Shown: positions 27,715-36,981, counted from the stretch's first letter. The stretch: DNA of 64,000 bases from Acinetobacter baretiae (GCF_015627105.1 NZ_VTDM01000002.1:62001-126000); one strand, 5' to 3'. Made by a program: numbers and translations. The notes: generated by a model from the sequence alone, not told the origin.

Positions 27715-29076
27715 CTAACGTTTATATTGATATGCTTGATGTGATTGAGCAACAAAATCACCTTGCTTAAACAATTTATGTCGTAGTGTTCCATCGGTAT
27801 AATCGAGTTGATATACACCCCTTCGTTGTAACTCTGGAACAATCCAACGCACAACATCTATAAAACTTTGGTGCGCTAAAATATAAGCAAGATTAAATCC
27901 ATCTACTCCTGTTTCTTCAACCCAAGACTGCAAAGTATCAGCCACTGTGGTGGCGGATCCCACAAAAACAGGACCATTTCCCCCCACACTATTCCAATGT
28001 GCAATTTCATCGACCGTCCATACACGATGAGGATCGGCATTAACATAAGCGTCTAGCAGAGATTGAATGGCATTACTATGCACATATTGCACATGATCTG
28101 TCGCTTGGTATTGTGAAAAATCAACACCCGACCAACCCGACAATAAAGTCAAAGCACCTTCACGACTGCCATAATCTTGATACTGCTTAAATTTATGCGT
28201 TGCTTTTTGATCTGTTTCATCTGTCACAATTGAAACTAAAGCATAAATTTTTACATCTTCACGCCTACGGCCTGCATGAATCAATTGTTGTTCAATACTT
28301 TTAACCAATTTTTGTGTAGCAATTTTAGATGGTGCTGCAATAAAAATACATTCAGCATGCTGACTTGCAAAAATTTGCCCTCGATGTGATGCACCTGCTT
28401 GATAAAGTACAGGAGTACGCTGTGGTGATGGTTCACACAAATGAATGCCCGGGACTGAAAAATATTTTCCAGCATGTTCAATGGCATGCACCTTGTTTGA
28501 ATCTGCAAAAACCCCACTGGCCTTGTTTCTATGAACAGCATCTTGTTGCCAAGAATTTTCCCATAGCTTATACAAGACCTCTAAGTACTCATCAGCAAAG
28601 TCATAACGTTCATCATGATTTAACTGTTGCTTTAAGCCTATATTTTTTGATCCACTTTCCAAATAAGAGGTAACAATATTCCACCCTACTCGCCCTTGCG
28701 TTAAATGATCTAACGTACTCATACGGCGAGCAAATGGATAAGGATGCTCAAACGAAACAGATGTTGTTAAACCAAAACCTAAATGCTTCGTGACGGCTGC
28801 CATAATTGGAATGACCTGCAAAGGGTCATTGACAGGTACTTGCACTGCACCATTTAATGCGGCATGGGTACTTTTTTGATAAACATCATAAATCCCTAAA
28901 ACATCCGCAATAAAAATACCGTCAAACTTGCCTTGCTCTAAAATTTTTGCCAGATCAGTCCAATACTCAATGCGATTGTATTCTAATGATCGATCTTGTT
29001 CGTGACGCCATAAACCGGGAGATTGATGAGCAACACAATTCATTTCAAACGCATTAAAACTTATTCTTTTTGTCAT
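27715..29076 (-). CDS. NtaA/SnaA/DszA/DmoA-family FMNH2-dependent monooxygenase (copy 1)
   Basis: This 453-residue class-II luciferase-like monooxygenase has ISFNAFEMNCVAHQSPGLWRH, YWTDLAKILEQGKFDGIFIADVLGIYDVY, LTQGRVGWNIVTSYLESG and RTPVLYQAGASHRGQIFA. The family includes DmoA (dimethylsulfide), DszA (dibenzothiophene sulfone) and NtaA (nitrilotriacetate) enzymes. The setting among SfnG, MsuE and SfnB-type genes points to a sulfur substrate, but which one is not known. It is 69 bp after the acyl-CoA-dehydrogenase-like gene. It is clearly a paralogue of 33097-34443. Confidence 0.87.
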   Translation of the reverse strand: MTKRISFNAFEMNCVAHQSPGLWRHEQDRSLEYNRIEYWTDLAKILEQGKFDGIFIADVLGIYDVYQKSTHAALNGAVQVPVNDPLQVIPIMAAVTKHLGFGLTTSVSFEHPYPFARRMSTLDHLTQGRVGWNIVTSYLESGSKNIGLKQQLNHDERYDFADEYLEVLYKLWENSWQQDAVHRNKASGVFADSNKVHAIEHAGKYFSVPGIHLCEPSPQRTPVLYQAGASHRGQIFASQHAECIFIAAPSKIATQKLVKSIEQQLIHAGRRREDVKIYALVSIVTDETDQKATHKFKQYQDYGSREGALTLLSGWSGVDFSQYQATDHVQYVHSNAIQSLLDAYVNADPHRVWTVDEIAHWNSVGGNGPVFVGSATTVADTLQSWVEETGVDGFNLAYILAHQSFIDVVRWIVPELQRRGVYQLDYTDGTLRHKLFKQGDFVAQSHQAYQYKR

Positions 29077-29145
29077 TTTAAATCACCACTTCACATTATA
29101 TTACTCATAAAAAAATGAGATATAAATAATGTATATTATTATTAA

Positions 29146-30447
29146 TTAACTGGCTTTTAATGACTCAATATGACCAATACGCCATTGATAGGGTGGCAAT
29201 GTTCCATTCACACTAAAATCACCAACAATTCGATCTTTATATATTCGTGGATTATGTGATGCTAATGTTCTGATATTACGCCAATATCGATCTAACCCAT
29301 TTTTTTTATCTATCGCCGATGCACCTAATGCGTCAAAAGCAATGGTTGATGCATTGAGTAATAAATCAGTGACAATGGTTTGTGCCTGTGCTGTTTCCAA
29401 CTCTACCAGTGCATTTTGTTCAGCTTCGGCTTGTAAATCAGTTGCCAATCCTGCAATAAAAGCTCGCTGTAACGCCTGAGCACTTTTTTCGACAATCACC
29501 CCAGAAGTATAGGTAGCACTACGCACTTTCCCCACAACCTGTAAGACTTGGGCATCATCTCGGCTATAATTTGCATTAGCATGGCTGTAGTTACGTGTCC
29601 GTTTTTGTACGGCCTGAGAAAGCTGTTGCGTTAACCCACGGCCTAATCCAACAATAATGGCCAATTGAACCAACTGATAATATGCTGCTGAATATTTAAA
29701 ACGCACAGCATCTGGTAACACATCTGTTTCTTCCACATGAACAGCGTGAAAAATAGCACTACCACTGGCTGTGAGCTGTTGACCAAACCCGTTCCAATCA
29801 TCAACAATAGATACCCCTTCATGATGACGATTAACCAATACAGAGGCAGATTGTCCTTGTAAATCAGTAATTCCAACATCGACCCAATCTGCAAATAAAC
29901 TTCCCGTGGTATAGTATTTTTTGCCAGAGACTTTAAGGCGTCCTTGATCATCTTTATAAATATGTGTTTTAAATTGTTGTTGGGGTTCGTTGCCTCCTTC
30001 AGACCAACCACTGCCGACCACTTCATTGTTGGCCAATCTTTGCAGCCATTTATGCTTAAATACCTCATCTTTTGACAACAATAATTCTTCACTAAAACCA
30101 AAATGTACCCGAAGAATTTGAGGTAAATTTGCATCTGCCTCTGCAAGCTCTACGAGCAATGCAAAAAGCTCAGGAATCGTGGCATCGGCACCACCATATG
30201 TTTTTGGCAATCTCAAACGAGTAAAACCCACCTGTTTTAACCACTGTAATTGTTCATGCGGTAAAATATGTTGCTGTTCTCTGTGCAATGCGCCTTGTTT
30301 TATTTTTAAAAAAGTCGGTCTAAATTGACGTGCTAATTCTTCATAACGTTCAGATGGTGGATTTCCCCACAATTGACCAATTAAAGAATGTTGATCTGTT
30401 TTTACATATAAATTTGTGAAGTTAAATTCAGGGTTTAAATGTGTCAT
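29146..30447 (-). CDS. Acyl-CoA-dehydrogenase-like flavoenzyme of the DszC/SfnB/MsuC group
   Basis: This 433-residue protein has an acyl-CoA dehydrogenase fold: an N-terminal helical part (LKQVGFTRLRLPKTYGGADATIPELF), a beta domain (GSGWSEGGNEP, KYYTTGSLFADW) and a C-terminal helical part ending in RYWRNIRTLASHNP. The last motif, with HNP in place of the catalytic base region of true dehydrogenases, is typical of flavin monooxygenases such as DszC and MsuC. It is the first gene of the minus arm of the sulfur island and starts at the divergent promoter region. Confidence 0.83.
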   Translation of the reverse strand: MTHLNPEFNFTNLYVKTDQHSLIGQLWGNPPSERYEELARQFRPTFLKIKQGALHREQQHILPHEQLQWLKQVGFTRLRLPKTYGGADATIPELFALLVELAEADANLPQILRVHFGFSEELLLSKDEVFKHKWLQRLANNEVVGSGWSEGGNEPQQQFKTHIYKDDQGRLKVSGKKYYTTGSLFADWVDVGITDLQGQSASVLVNRHHEGVSIVDDWNGFGQQLTASGSAIFHAVHVEETDVLPDAVRFKYSAAYYQLVQLAIIVGLGRGLTQQLSQAVQKRTRNYSHANANYSRDDAQVLQVVGKVRSATYTSGVIVEKSAQALQRAFIAGLATDLQAEAEQNALVELETAQAQTIVTDLLLNASTIAFDALGASAIDKKNGLDRYWRNIRTLASHNPRIYKDRIVGDFSVNGTLPPYQWRIGHIESLKAS

Positions 30448-30662
30448 ATTTTAAATACTCTTGTTATGTGTATTTTTATTAAACTAAAAGAATTATTTTA
30501 AAAGAACACCATTATTTTTAGATAAGTAAATAGCTTTATATGCTATTACATATGTATGCTGAAAAATATAAACACTGCATATTATATGATAAGTTTTGCG
30601 ATATTTTTTATTTGTGATTTATTGACCATCACACTAGTTTATAAAAAAACGAGGTGTTGGTT
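30448..30662. promoter_or_regulatory. Divergent promoter region of the sulfur island
   Basis: This 215-bp AT-rich space lies between the start codons of the two oppositely directed arms and should hold promoters for both. I looked for a sigma-54 TGGCAC-N5-TTGC element and a clean sigma-70 pair and found neither convincingly. A TTGACC at 30622-30627 is only 12 bp from a TATAAA, which is too short a spacer. A GAGG at 30651-30654 is the ribosome binding site of the plus arm. Confidence 0.55.
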
Positions 30663-31856
30663 ATGAGTCTATTTAAACAAAAAATTATTCACAATGACAT
30701 TGATGCAATCAATGCTGCCTACCACATTGCAGACATTGCATTAGAACAACGAAATATACGTGACCAACACCGAATTTTACCAACTGAGATCATTCAAACA
30801 CTGGCTCGTAAAGGTTTAACTGGCTGTCGTATTGCTAAAAAATATGGTGGTGCACATGTTTCACACCAAACCCTCTGTCAAATCTTTCGTACTTTGGCCA
30901 AAGCAGATGCAAATATTGGTCAAATTCCACAAAATCAATTTGGCTTACTCTATAGCATTGATTTAATTGGTACCGAACAGCAAAAAGAATTTGTTTTTAA
31001 AGAAATTTTAGCAGGTAAATTATTAGCCAATGCAGGACCTGAAAAAAACACTACAGATGTTCAAGATATACAAACCTCATTAAAAAAAGTTGGACAAGAC
31101 TATATTTTAAATGGTGAAAAATTTTACTCTACAGGCAGTATTTTTGCCGACTGGTTGGCCGTTAAAGCACAACACCCAGCAGGTTATGTCGCTTTAGTAT
31201 TGGTGGCTAAAGAAACTCAAGGCGTTGAAGTGATTGATGATTGGGATAGTTTTGGACAGCGAACCACAGCAAGTGGTAGCGTAAAATTCAATCATGTTCA
31301 CGTTGACCCATTTCTTATTTTTGACGAACGACAGTTAACACAATCTCCCCACTATCGAGGTGCATATTCTCAAATGCTACAAGTGGCCATTGATGTAGGT
31401 ATTGCAGAATCTGCATTCCAAGACTTACAAAGCACTGTTAAAAAAGCTCGTCCAATTGCCGATGCAAATGTCGACCAAGCATCACAAGAGCCCTACTTAT
31501 TGCAAGAAGTAGGAAAATTAGATGTCACCCTTCAAGCCAGTATTTTATTGTTAAATCATGCGGCTGAAACGCTAGATGAACTCGATAAAAAAGATACATT
31601 AACAGATGCAGACATTGCCAAAGCATCTATTGAAGTGGCTGAGGCGAAAATATATGCACACCATGCTGCACTTCAAACATCAGAAAAATTATTAGAGCTC
31701 GGTGGCAGTCGTTCGGCACTTGCTGAACACCATTTAGATCAGCATTGGCGCAATGCTCGGGTACATACCTTACACGACCCTGTTCGGTGGAAATACTACG
31801 CCCTTGGCAACTATTACTTAAATCAAGTTTTTCCAAATAAACATGCTTGGATCTAA
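30663..31856 (+). CDS. SfnB-family sulfur acquisition oxidoreductase (copy 1)
   Basis: This 397-residue flavoenzyme has an acyl-CoA-dehydrogenase-like fold. I start it at ATG 30663, placed 8 nt after GAGG; the frame extends to a GTG at 30654. Family markers are KYGGAHVSHQTLCQIFRTLAKADANIGQIPQNQFG, EKFYSTGSIFADW, IDDWDSFGQRTTASGSV and HWRNARVHTLHDPVRWKY. The last block and GQIPQNxF are typical of the SfnB family, induced during sulfur limitation. Its exact reaction is unknown; MsuC-type sulfinate oxidation is one option. Confidence 0.85.
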   Translation: MSLFKQKIIHNDIDAINAAYHIADIALEQRNIRDQHRILPTEIIQTLARKGLTGCRIAKKYGGAHVSHQTLCQIFRTLAKADANIGQIPQNQFGLLYSIDLIGTEQQKEFVFKEILAGKLLANAGPEKNTTDVQDIQTSLKKVGQDYILNGEKFYSTGSIFADWLAVKAQHPAGYVALVLVAKETQGVEVIDDWDSFGQRTTASGSVKFNHVHVDPFLIFDERQLTQSPHYRGAYSQMLQVAIDVGIAESAFQDLQSTVKKARPIADANVDQASQEPYLLQEVGKLDVTLQASILLLNHAAETLDELDKKDTLTDADIAKASIEVAEAKIYAHHAALQTSEKLLELGGSRSALAEHHLDQHWRNARVHTLHDPVRWKYYALGNYYLNQVFPNKHAWI

Positions 31857-31867
31857 GAGAACATCAC

Positions 31868-33097
31868 ATGACTTCATCTCATTTTACGCATCATCGCTCA
31901 GTAGAAAAAAACCATATACCTGCGCATATTATTCGCTCAGATCAAGAAGCATTAGACGTTGCAAAAAAACTCAGCGAACAATTTAAAACGCATGCCGTAC
32001 AAAGAGATCAGCAACGTATTTTACCCTTTCAAGAAATAGATACGCTCAGTCAATCAGGCTTATGGGCAATTAGTGTACCTAAACAATATGGTGGTGCAGA
32101 TGTTTCTACATATACCATCGCACAAGTGATTGCACTCTTAAGTGGTGCAGATGGCTCAATCGGACAAATACCACAAAATCATTTTTATGCTTTAGAAGTT
32201 TTACGAAATACAGGGACAGAAGAACAAAAAAAACGCTTGTATACCGAAGTGTTAAACGGTGCTCGTTTTGGTAATGCATTGGCCGAGTTTAAATCAAAAA
32301 CATCAGCGCAAAAACATAGTTATTTAACACCACATGGCAAAGGCTATGCGATTCAAGGTGAAAAATTCTATTGTACAGGAAGTCTATTTGCCCATCGAAT
32401 TTCAACGTTAGTTAAAGATCAACAAGGGCATGAGTTTCTTGCTTTTATTCCTAAAGATGCAGAAGGTTTAACGATTATTGATGACTGGACTGCATTTGGA
32501 CAACGCCTCACAGGCAGTGGTACCGTCAAACTTGAAAATGTCTATGTAGATGCTGAAGATGTTGTGGCGTTTAGTGATGTGTTTTTAAAACCCACATTGG
32601 TTGGTCCTTATGCACAGCTACTCCATGCCTCTATTGAAGTGGGGATTGCTAGAGCAGCTTTTGAAGAAACCTTACATCATGTTAAAGATGCACGGCCTTG
32701 GATTGATGCCAATGTTACATCTGCCACACAAGACCCTTTAACCCTGTACGAACTTGGGCAGATCGCTGTAGATGTAAAAGCGTCTGAACTCTTATTAAAA
32801 AAAGCAGCACAGTCTATTCATGACATTAAAGTCAGCCAAGCCAATGCTGAAAATATTGCCCAAGCCTCTATAGATGTAGCTCGTGTTCGTGCACATAGCA
32901 CCGACACTGCCTTAAAAGCATCGTCTAAATTAATTGAACTTGCAGGCAGTCGAGGAAGCAGACGCAACAAAGGATTAGATCGTTATTGGCGTAATACCCG
33001 AGTACATACATTGCACGATGCCGCACGGTGGAAATATTACTTCATAGGTAATTATGTACTCAATCAGATTTCACCCCCTAGACGAGGAACTTTGTGA
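31868..33097 (+). CDS. SfnB-family sulfur acquisition oxidoreductase (copy 2)
   Basis: This 409-residue paralogue of the preceding protein starts at ATG 31868, behind an AAGAGA motif, 11 bp after the first gene. It shares PKQYGGADVSTYTIAQVI, DGSIGQIPQNHFYAL, IDDWTAFGQRLTGSGTVKL and RYWRNTRVHTLHDAARWKYY. The two SfnB-type proteins differ in their N-termini and in the substrate-facing middle part, so they may act on different compounds or form a pair. It ends in TGATG overlapping the start of the next monooxygenase. Confidence 0.85.
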   Translation: MTSSHFTHHRSVEKNHIPAHIIRSDQEALDVAKKLSEQFKTHAVQRDQQRILPFQEIDTLSQSGLWAISVPKQYGGADVSTYTIAQVIALLSGADGSIGQIPQNHFYALEVLRNTGTEEQKKRLYTEVLNGARFGNALAEFKSKTSAQKHSYLTPHGKGYAIQGEKFYCTGSLFAHRISTLVKDQQGHEFLAFIPKDAEGLTIIDDWTAFGQRLTGSGTVKLENVYVDAEDVVAFSDVFLKPTLVGPYAQLLHASIEVGIARAAFEETLHHVKDARPWIDANVTSATQDPLTLYELGQIAVDVKASELLLKKAAQSIHDIKVSQANAENIAQASIDVARVRAHSTDTALKASSKLIELAGSRGSRRNKGLDRYWRNTRVHTLHDAARWKYYFIGNYVLNQISPPRRGTL

Positions 33098-34443
33098 TGC
33101 CCAAGCACATTTTAATCAATGCCTTCGACATGAACTGTGCTGGGCATATTAATCATGGATTATGGACACATCCTCGTGATCAATCTGCTCAATTTAATCA
33201 ATTGAAGTATTGGACGGATTTGGCCAAAACACTTGAACAAGGTTTATTTGATGGCCTTTTTATTGCAGATATTCTTGGCGTGTATGACGTGTATCAAAAC
33301 AACCTCGATGTGACGTTAAAAGAATCTGTGCAATTGCCTAGTCATGACCCAATGACACTCATTTCAGCCATGGCATCGGTTACAAAGCATATCAGTTTTG
33401 GCGTAACCGTTAATTTAAGTTACGAACAGCCCTATACACTTGCACGACGTTTTGCCAGCCTCGATCACCTCACACAAGGCCGAATGGGTTGGAATATCGT
33501 GACAGGCTATTTAGACAGTGCCGAACGACTCTTTGGCCGTCAACATTTACGTGATCATGATGTACGTTATGAACAAGCTGACGAGTTTTTAAACGTATGT
33601 TACCAATATTGGGAACATTCATGGCAAGACAATGCCCTACTCCACGACAAAAAAGCACGTATTTTTACAGACCCTTCTAAAGTTCATTCTGTCCAATATC
33701 ACGGCAATTTTTACCAAAGCCAAGGCGTTTTTCAAGTGTCTCCATCACCACAAAGAACACCTGTATTGTTTCAAGCAGGGGCTTCAAACAAGGGAATGTC
33801 CTTTGCCACTCAACATGCCGAATGTATTTTTATTGGTGGCGATCAAATTGAACACATCAAACAACATGTAAACAATATTCAGCAACAGCTTTTAGAGCAT
33901 GGCAGAGATCGTTCTGAGGTGAAAATTTTTGTTGGAATCACCGTTGTTACTGCACAGACCGAACAACAAGCAGACGATAAACTTAAAGAATACCAATCTT
34001 ATGCCAGCCCCGAAGCTGGTTTAGCGCACTATTCAAGTTCTGTCGGCATAGATCTGTCTCAATATGCAGAACACGATGCGATTCCCTATCAAAAAACCAA
34101 TAGTATTCAATCTATTAATCAAAAATTTAAAACACAAGAAATTACACCACACAGCCTTAAAAAACAGCATCAATTGGGTGGACGCTACCCCTTGTTTGTC
34201 GGTAGTGGACAACACATTGCTCAACAACTCATTCATTTTTTAGATGAAACAGGCATTGATGGTTTTAATCTAACACGTACAGTCACGCCTGAATCTTACC
34301 AAGATTTTATTGATTACGTCATTCCTGCACTACAGCAACACGGACGTTATAAAACGCAATACAACACGGGAACTTTGCGAGATAAATTTTTTCAAAAAGG
34401 CGCACAACTTCCAAGCACGCACCCTGCAAAAAAACCTGAATAA
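33097..34443 (+). CDS. NtaA/SnaA/DszA/DmoA-family FMNH2-dependent monooxygenase (copy 2)
   Basis: This 448-residue luciferase-like monooxygenase starts at ATG 33097, sharing one base with the sfnB stop and lying behind GAGGA. It shares with copy 1 (27715-29076) the ends INAFDMNC, YWTDLAKTLEQGLFDGLFIAD, LTQGRMGWNIVTGYLDS and RTPVLFQAGASNKG. It is diverged from copy 1, so the duplication is old. It belongs to the operon sfnB-sfnB-monooxygenase-metQNI. The organosulfur substrate is unknown; the FMNH2 source is probably MsuE. Confidence 0.87.
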   Translation: MPKHILINAFDMNCAGHINHGLWTHPRDQSAQFNQLKYWTDLAKTLEQGLFDGLFIADILGVYDVYQNNLDVTLKESVQLPSHDPMTLISAMASVTKHISFGVTVNLSYEQPYTLARRFASLDHLTQGRMGWNIVTGYLDSAERLFGRQHLRDHDVRYEQADEFLNVCYQYWEHSWQDNALLHDKKARIFTDPSKVHSVQYHGNFYQSQGVFQVSPSPQRTPVLFQAGASNKGMSFATQHAECIFIGGDQIEHIKQHVNNIQQQLLEHGRDRSEVKIFVGITVVTAQTEQQADDKLKEYQSYASPEAGLAHYSSSVGIDLSQYAEHDAIPYQKTNSIQSINQKFKTQEITPHSLKKQHQLGGRYPLFVGSGQHIAQQLIHFLDETGIDGFNLTRTVTPESYQDFIDYVIPALQQHGRYKTQYNTGTLRDKFFQKGAQLPSTHPAKKPE

Positions 34444-34461
34444 ATATAGAGCAGTCTTATT

Positions 34462-35280
34462 ATGTCAAATAAAAAAACACTTCTTAGTATCATCACAGTC
34501 GTCATTGTGATTGCTGGATTATTTATATGGAATAAACAGCGTCAAGCTCAATCTCATGAACTGGTTATTGGTACTACACCTGCCTTCACTTCAATTTTAA
34601 ACGTTGCTGTCAATGAAGCAAAAAAACAAGGGGTTCATGTCAAATTGGTTGAATTTTCCGACTGGAAAATGCCTAACATCGCATTAGATCATGGCGACAT
34701 TGACGCTAACTTTTTTCAGCATCAACCTTTTTTAAACAATGCAATTAAAGAAGGAAATTATCAACTCAAAATCTTTGGTGTAGGCGCTGCATCTCGTGTC
34801 GGACTATATTCTAAAAAATATCAACATTTAGATGATTTACCTCTCCAAGCACGCGTTGCTATTCCAAATGATCCTGTCAATGAAGGGCGTGCATTGCTTT
34901 TATTGCAAGAAGCAAAACTCATTACATTAAAAGATCCGAACAATCCATTTTCAACGCTACAAGATATTCGTCAAAATCCAAAAAACTTACAATTTATAGA
35001 AATGGAAGGTCCTCAAACAGCACGAGCTGTGGATGATGTAGACCTTGCATTTAGTTATCCTCAATATTTAAAACTTGCAAAAACCATTGCCCCCGATCAA
35101 GCACTTTTACTCAATAAAAATGCCGATAAGATTTATGCGATTGTATTTGCAGTAAAAAATAATTACGATGATAAAAATGACCAACTGAAAAAATTTGTTG
35201 AAATTTATCAAAACTCACCTGAAGTCAAAGCCGCTTTAGATCGTGAAATTGGTGCTTCTTTATGGTATGCAGGCTGGTAA
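34462..35280 (+). CDS. MetQ/NlpA-family substrate-binding protein without lipobox
   Basis: This 272-residue binding protein has an N-terminal hydrophobic segment (LLSIITVVIVIAGLFIW) and then the NlpA/MetQ core: LVIGTTPAFTSILN, VKLVEFSDWKMPNIALDHGDIDANFFQHQPFL, RVAIPNDPVNEGRALLLLQE. Typical MetQ is a lipoprotein with a Cys at the cleavage site; here no cysteine follows the hydrophobic segment, so it may be anchored by that helix or released. It is 5 bp before the ATPase. Its place after sulfur monooxygenases suggests it binds an organosulfur compound, not necessarily methionine. Confidence 0.85.
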   Translation: MSNKKTLLSIITVVIVIAGLFIWNKQRQAQSHELVIGTTPAFTSILNVAVNEAKKQGVHVKLVEFSDWKMPNIALDHGDIDANFFQHQPFLNNAIKEGNYQLKIFGVGAASRVGLYSKKYQHLDDLPLQARVAIPNDPVNEGRALLLLQEAKLITLKDPNNPFSTLQDIRQNPKNLQFIEMEGPQTARAVDDVDLAFSYPQYLKLAKTIAPDQALLLNKNADKIYAIVFAVKNNYDDKNDQLKKFVEIYQNSPEVKAALDREIGASLWYAGW

Positions 35281-35285
35281 TCATA

Positions 35286-36341
35286 ATGACAGACCTGCAT
35301 CCTAAGCCTCTTATCTCTCTCCAACATGTGAATAAATACTATGCTGGCAGAAGCAGCAATGAAAACACACATGCTCTGAAGAACATTAATTTAGACATTC
35401 AACATGGTCACATATGCGGTATTATTGGTCGTAGTGGCGCAGGTAAATCGTCACTCTTACGTACACTTAATGGATTAGAATCGATCAGTAGTGGTGAAGT
35501 TCATGTGTTAGGCCACGTTATTTCCGAGCTAGACCATGCACAGCTTATTCATCTAAGACAAGACATTGGCATGGTTTTCCAACACTTCAATTTACTCTCT
35601 AGTAAAACGGTTTGGGAAAATATTGCTCTACCACTTAAAGTGGCAGGTTTCTCTAGTATCAAAATTAAACAGCAAGTTGAAAAAATCATTGCCCTCGTTG
35701 GACTAGACACTAAAGCACAACATTACCCTTCACAACTCTCAGGAGGTCAAAAGCAACGCGTAGGTATTGCTAGAGCATTAATTCATCAACCTAAAATTTT
35801 ATTGTGTGATGAAGCAACTTCTGCTTTAGATCCCGAAAGTACACACACTATTTTGCAATTACTCAAACAAATTAATCAAACCTTAGGTATTACTATTGTT
35901 CTAATTACTCACGAAATGCAGGTTATTCAACAAATTTGCGATGAAGTGGTCGTCATTGATGCAGGGGAAATTATTGAACAAGGGCAAGTTTGGCAGGTTT
36001 TTTCCTCACCACAACATCAAATCACCCAAGAATTATTACAACGAGATACGCCATCTTTACCCACTGACATTTCAATAAAACGATTGTCACAACACCGCTT
36101 TCATTTGGTGAGTGTTCAGTATGCACATGCAATAAAAGATCCTTTAGACCTACAAATACTGTTGCAAGATTTCCCATCTGCGCTTTTGCTCTACAGCCAG
36201 ATCAACCATATTCAACAGTACAGTGTTGGGCATCTTTTGATTGCGTATCCTATACAGCCATCTACGCCACGTATCACACACACATCGACATTGTGTTCGT
36301 TACACATTAAGGAGCATGGCTATGTCGAATCCATTATTTGA
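35286..36341 (+). CDS. MetN-type ABC transporter ATPase with NIL domain
   Basis: This 351-residue ATPase starts at ATG 35286. Walker A is GRSGAGKSSLLRTLNGLE, then comes HFNLLSSKTVWENIALPLKVAGFS, signature LSGGQKQRVGIARAL and Walker B ILLCDEATSALDPEST, all MetN-like. The last ~90 residues (HRFHLVSVQ..., SQINHIQQYSVGHLLIAYP) form a NIL-type domain, which in MetN binds methionine and inhibits transport. It overlaps metI by 20 bp. The likely substrate is methionine or a methionine-like sulfur compound. Confidence 0.88.
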   Translation: MTDLHPKPLISLQHVNKYYAGRSSNENTHALKNINLDIQHGHICGIIGRSGAGKSSLLRTLNGLESISSGEVHVLGHVISELDHAQLIHLRQDIGMVFQHFNLLSSKTVWENIALPLKVAGFSSIKIKQQVEKIIALVGLDTKAQHYPSQLSGGQKQRVGIARALIHQPKILLCDEATSALDPESTHTILQLLKQINQTLGITIVLITHEMQVIQQICDEVVVIDAGEIIEQGQVWQVFSSPQHQITQELLQRDTPSLPTDISIKRLSQHRFHLVSVQYAHAIKDPLDLQILLQDFPSALLLYSQINHIQQYSVGHLLIAYPIQPSTPRITHTSTLCSLHIKEHGYVESII

Positions 36342-36981
36342 TCTTCTTTTTTCAGGTACTCTAGATACCCTTGTTATGGTTGGTGTATCGGCATTTTTTG
36401 CCTTTATTTTTGGATTACCTTTGGCAATTGCACTGGTCTGCACCGACCAAAAAGGAATTTACCCCTCTAAAATGACCAATACCATCATTGGTACTTTAGT
36501 AAATATTACTCGATCTATTCCTTTTTTAATTTTAATGGTAGCACTGATTCCCATCACCCGTTGGATTGTGGGCACAAGCTATGGATTATGGGCTGCAACT
36601 GTTCCTCTGACTTTAGCGGCTACACCTTTTTTTGCTCGAATTGCAGAAGTGAGTTTAAAAGAGGTCGACTTGGGTTTAATTGAAGCTGCACAAGCCATGG
36701 GCTGTAACCGACGACAAATCATTTGGCATGTTCTTTTACCCGAGGCCTTATCGGGTATCGTTGCTGGTTTTACAGTGACTGTGGTGACCATGATTAATTC
36801 ATCTGCCATTGCAGGGGCAATTGGCGCAGGTGGTTTAGGCGATGTTGCTTACCGTTATGGCTACCAACGTTTTGATGTGCAAATCATGTTAGCCGTGATT
36901 GTTGTATTGGTTGTATTGGTCATGCTCATTCAATATTTTGGCGATCAATTATCACAACATCTCAATAAACGAACGTTATAA
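36322..36981 (+). CDS. MetI-type ABC transporter permease
   Basis: This 219-residue permease starts at ATG 36322, 7 nt after AAGGAG; the earlier ATG at 36316 is too close to that site. It has about five hydrophobic segments and the MetI motifs NITRSIPFLILMVALIPITR, PLTLAATPFFARIAE and the EAA loop EAAQAMGCNRRQIIWHVLLPEALSG. The end shows AIAGAIGAGGLGDVAYRYGYQRF, a family hallmark. It completes the transporter with the MetN- and MetQ-like proteins. Confidence 0.9.
   Translation: MSNPLFDLLFSGTLDTLVMVGVSAFFAFIFGLPLAIALVCTDQKGIYPSKMTNTIIGTLVNITRSIPFLILMVALIPITRWIVGTSYGLWAATVPLTLAATPFFARIAEVSLKEVDLGLIEAAQAMGCNRRQIIWHVLLPEALSGIVAGFTVTVVTMINSSAIAGAIGAGGLGDVAYRYGYQRFDVQIMLAVIVVLVVLVMLIQYFGDQLSQHLNKRTL

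Noticed and set aside
30622..30645. Apparent sigma-70 promoter (TTGACC with TATAAA) of the sfnB operon
   Set aside because: The spacer is only about 12 bp, too short for sigma-70.
34462..34540. Lipoprotein signal of the MetQ-like protein
   Set aside because: No cysteine follows the hydrophobic segment, so a lipobox cannot be supported.
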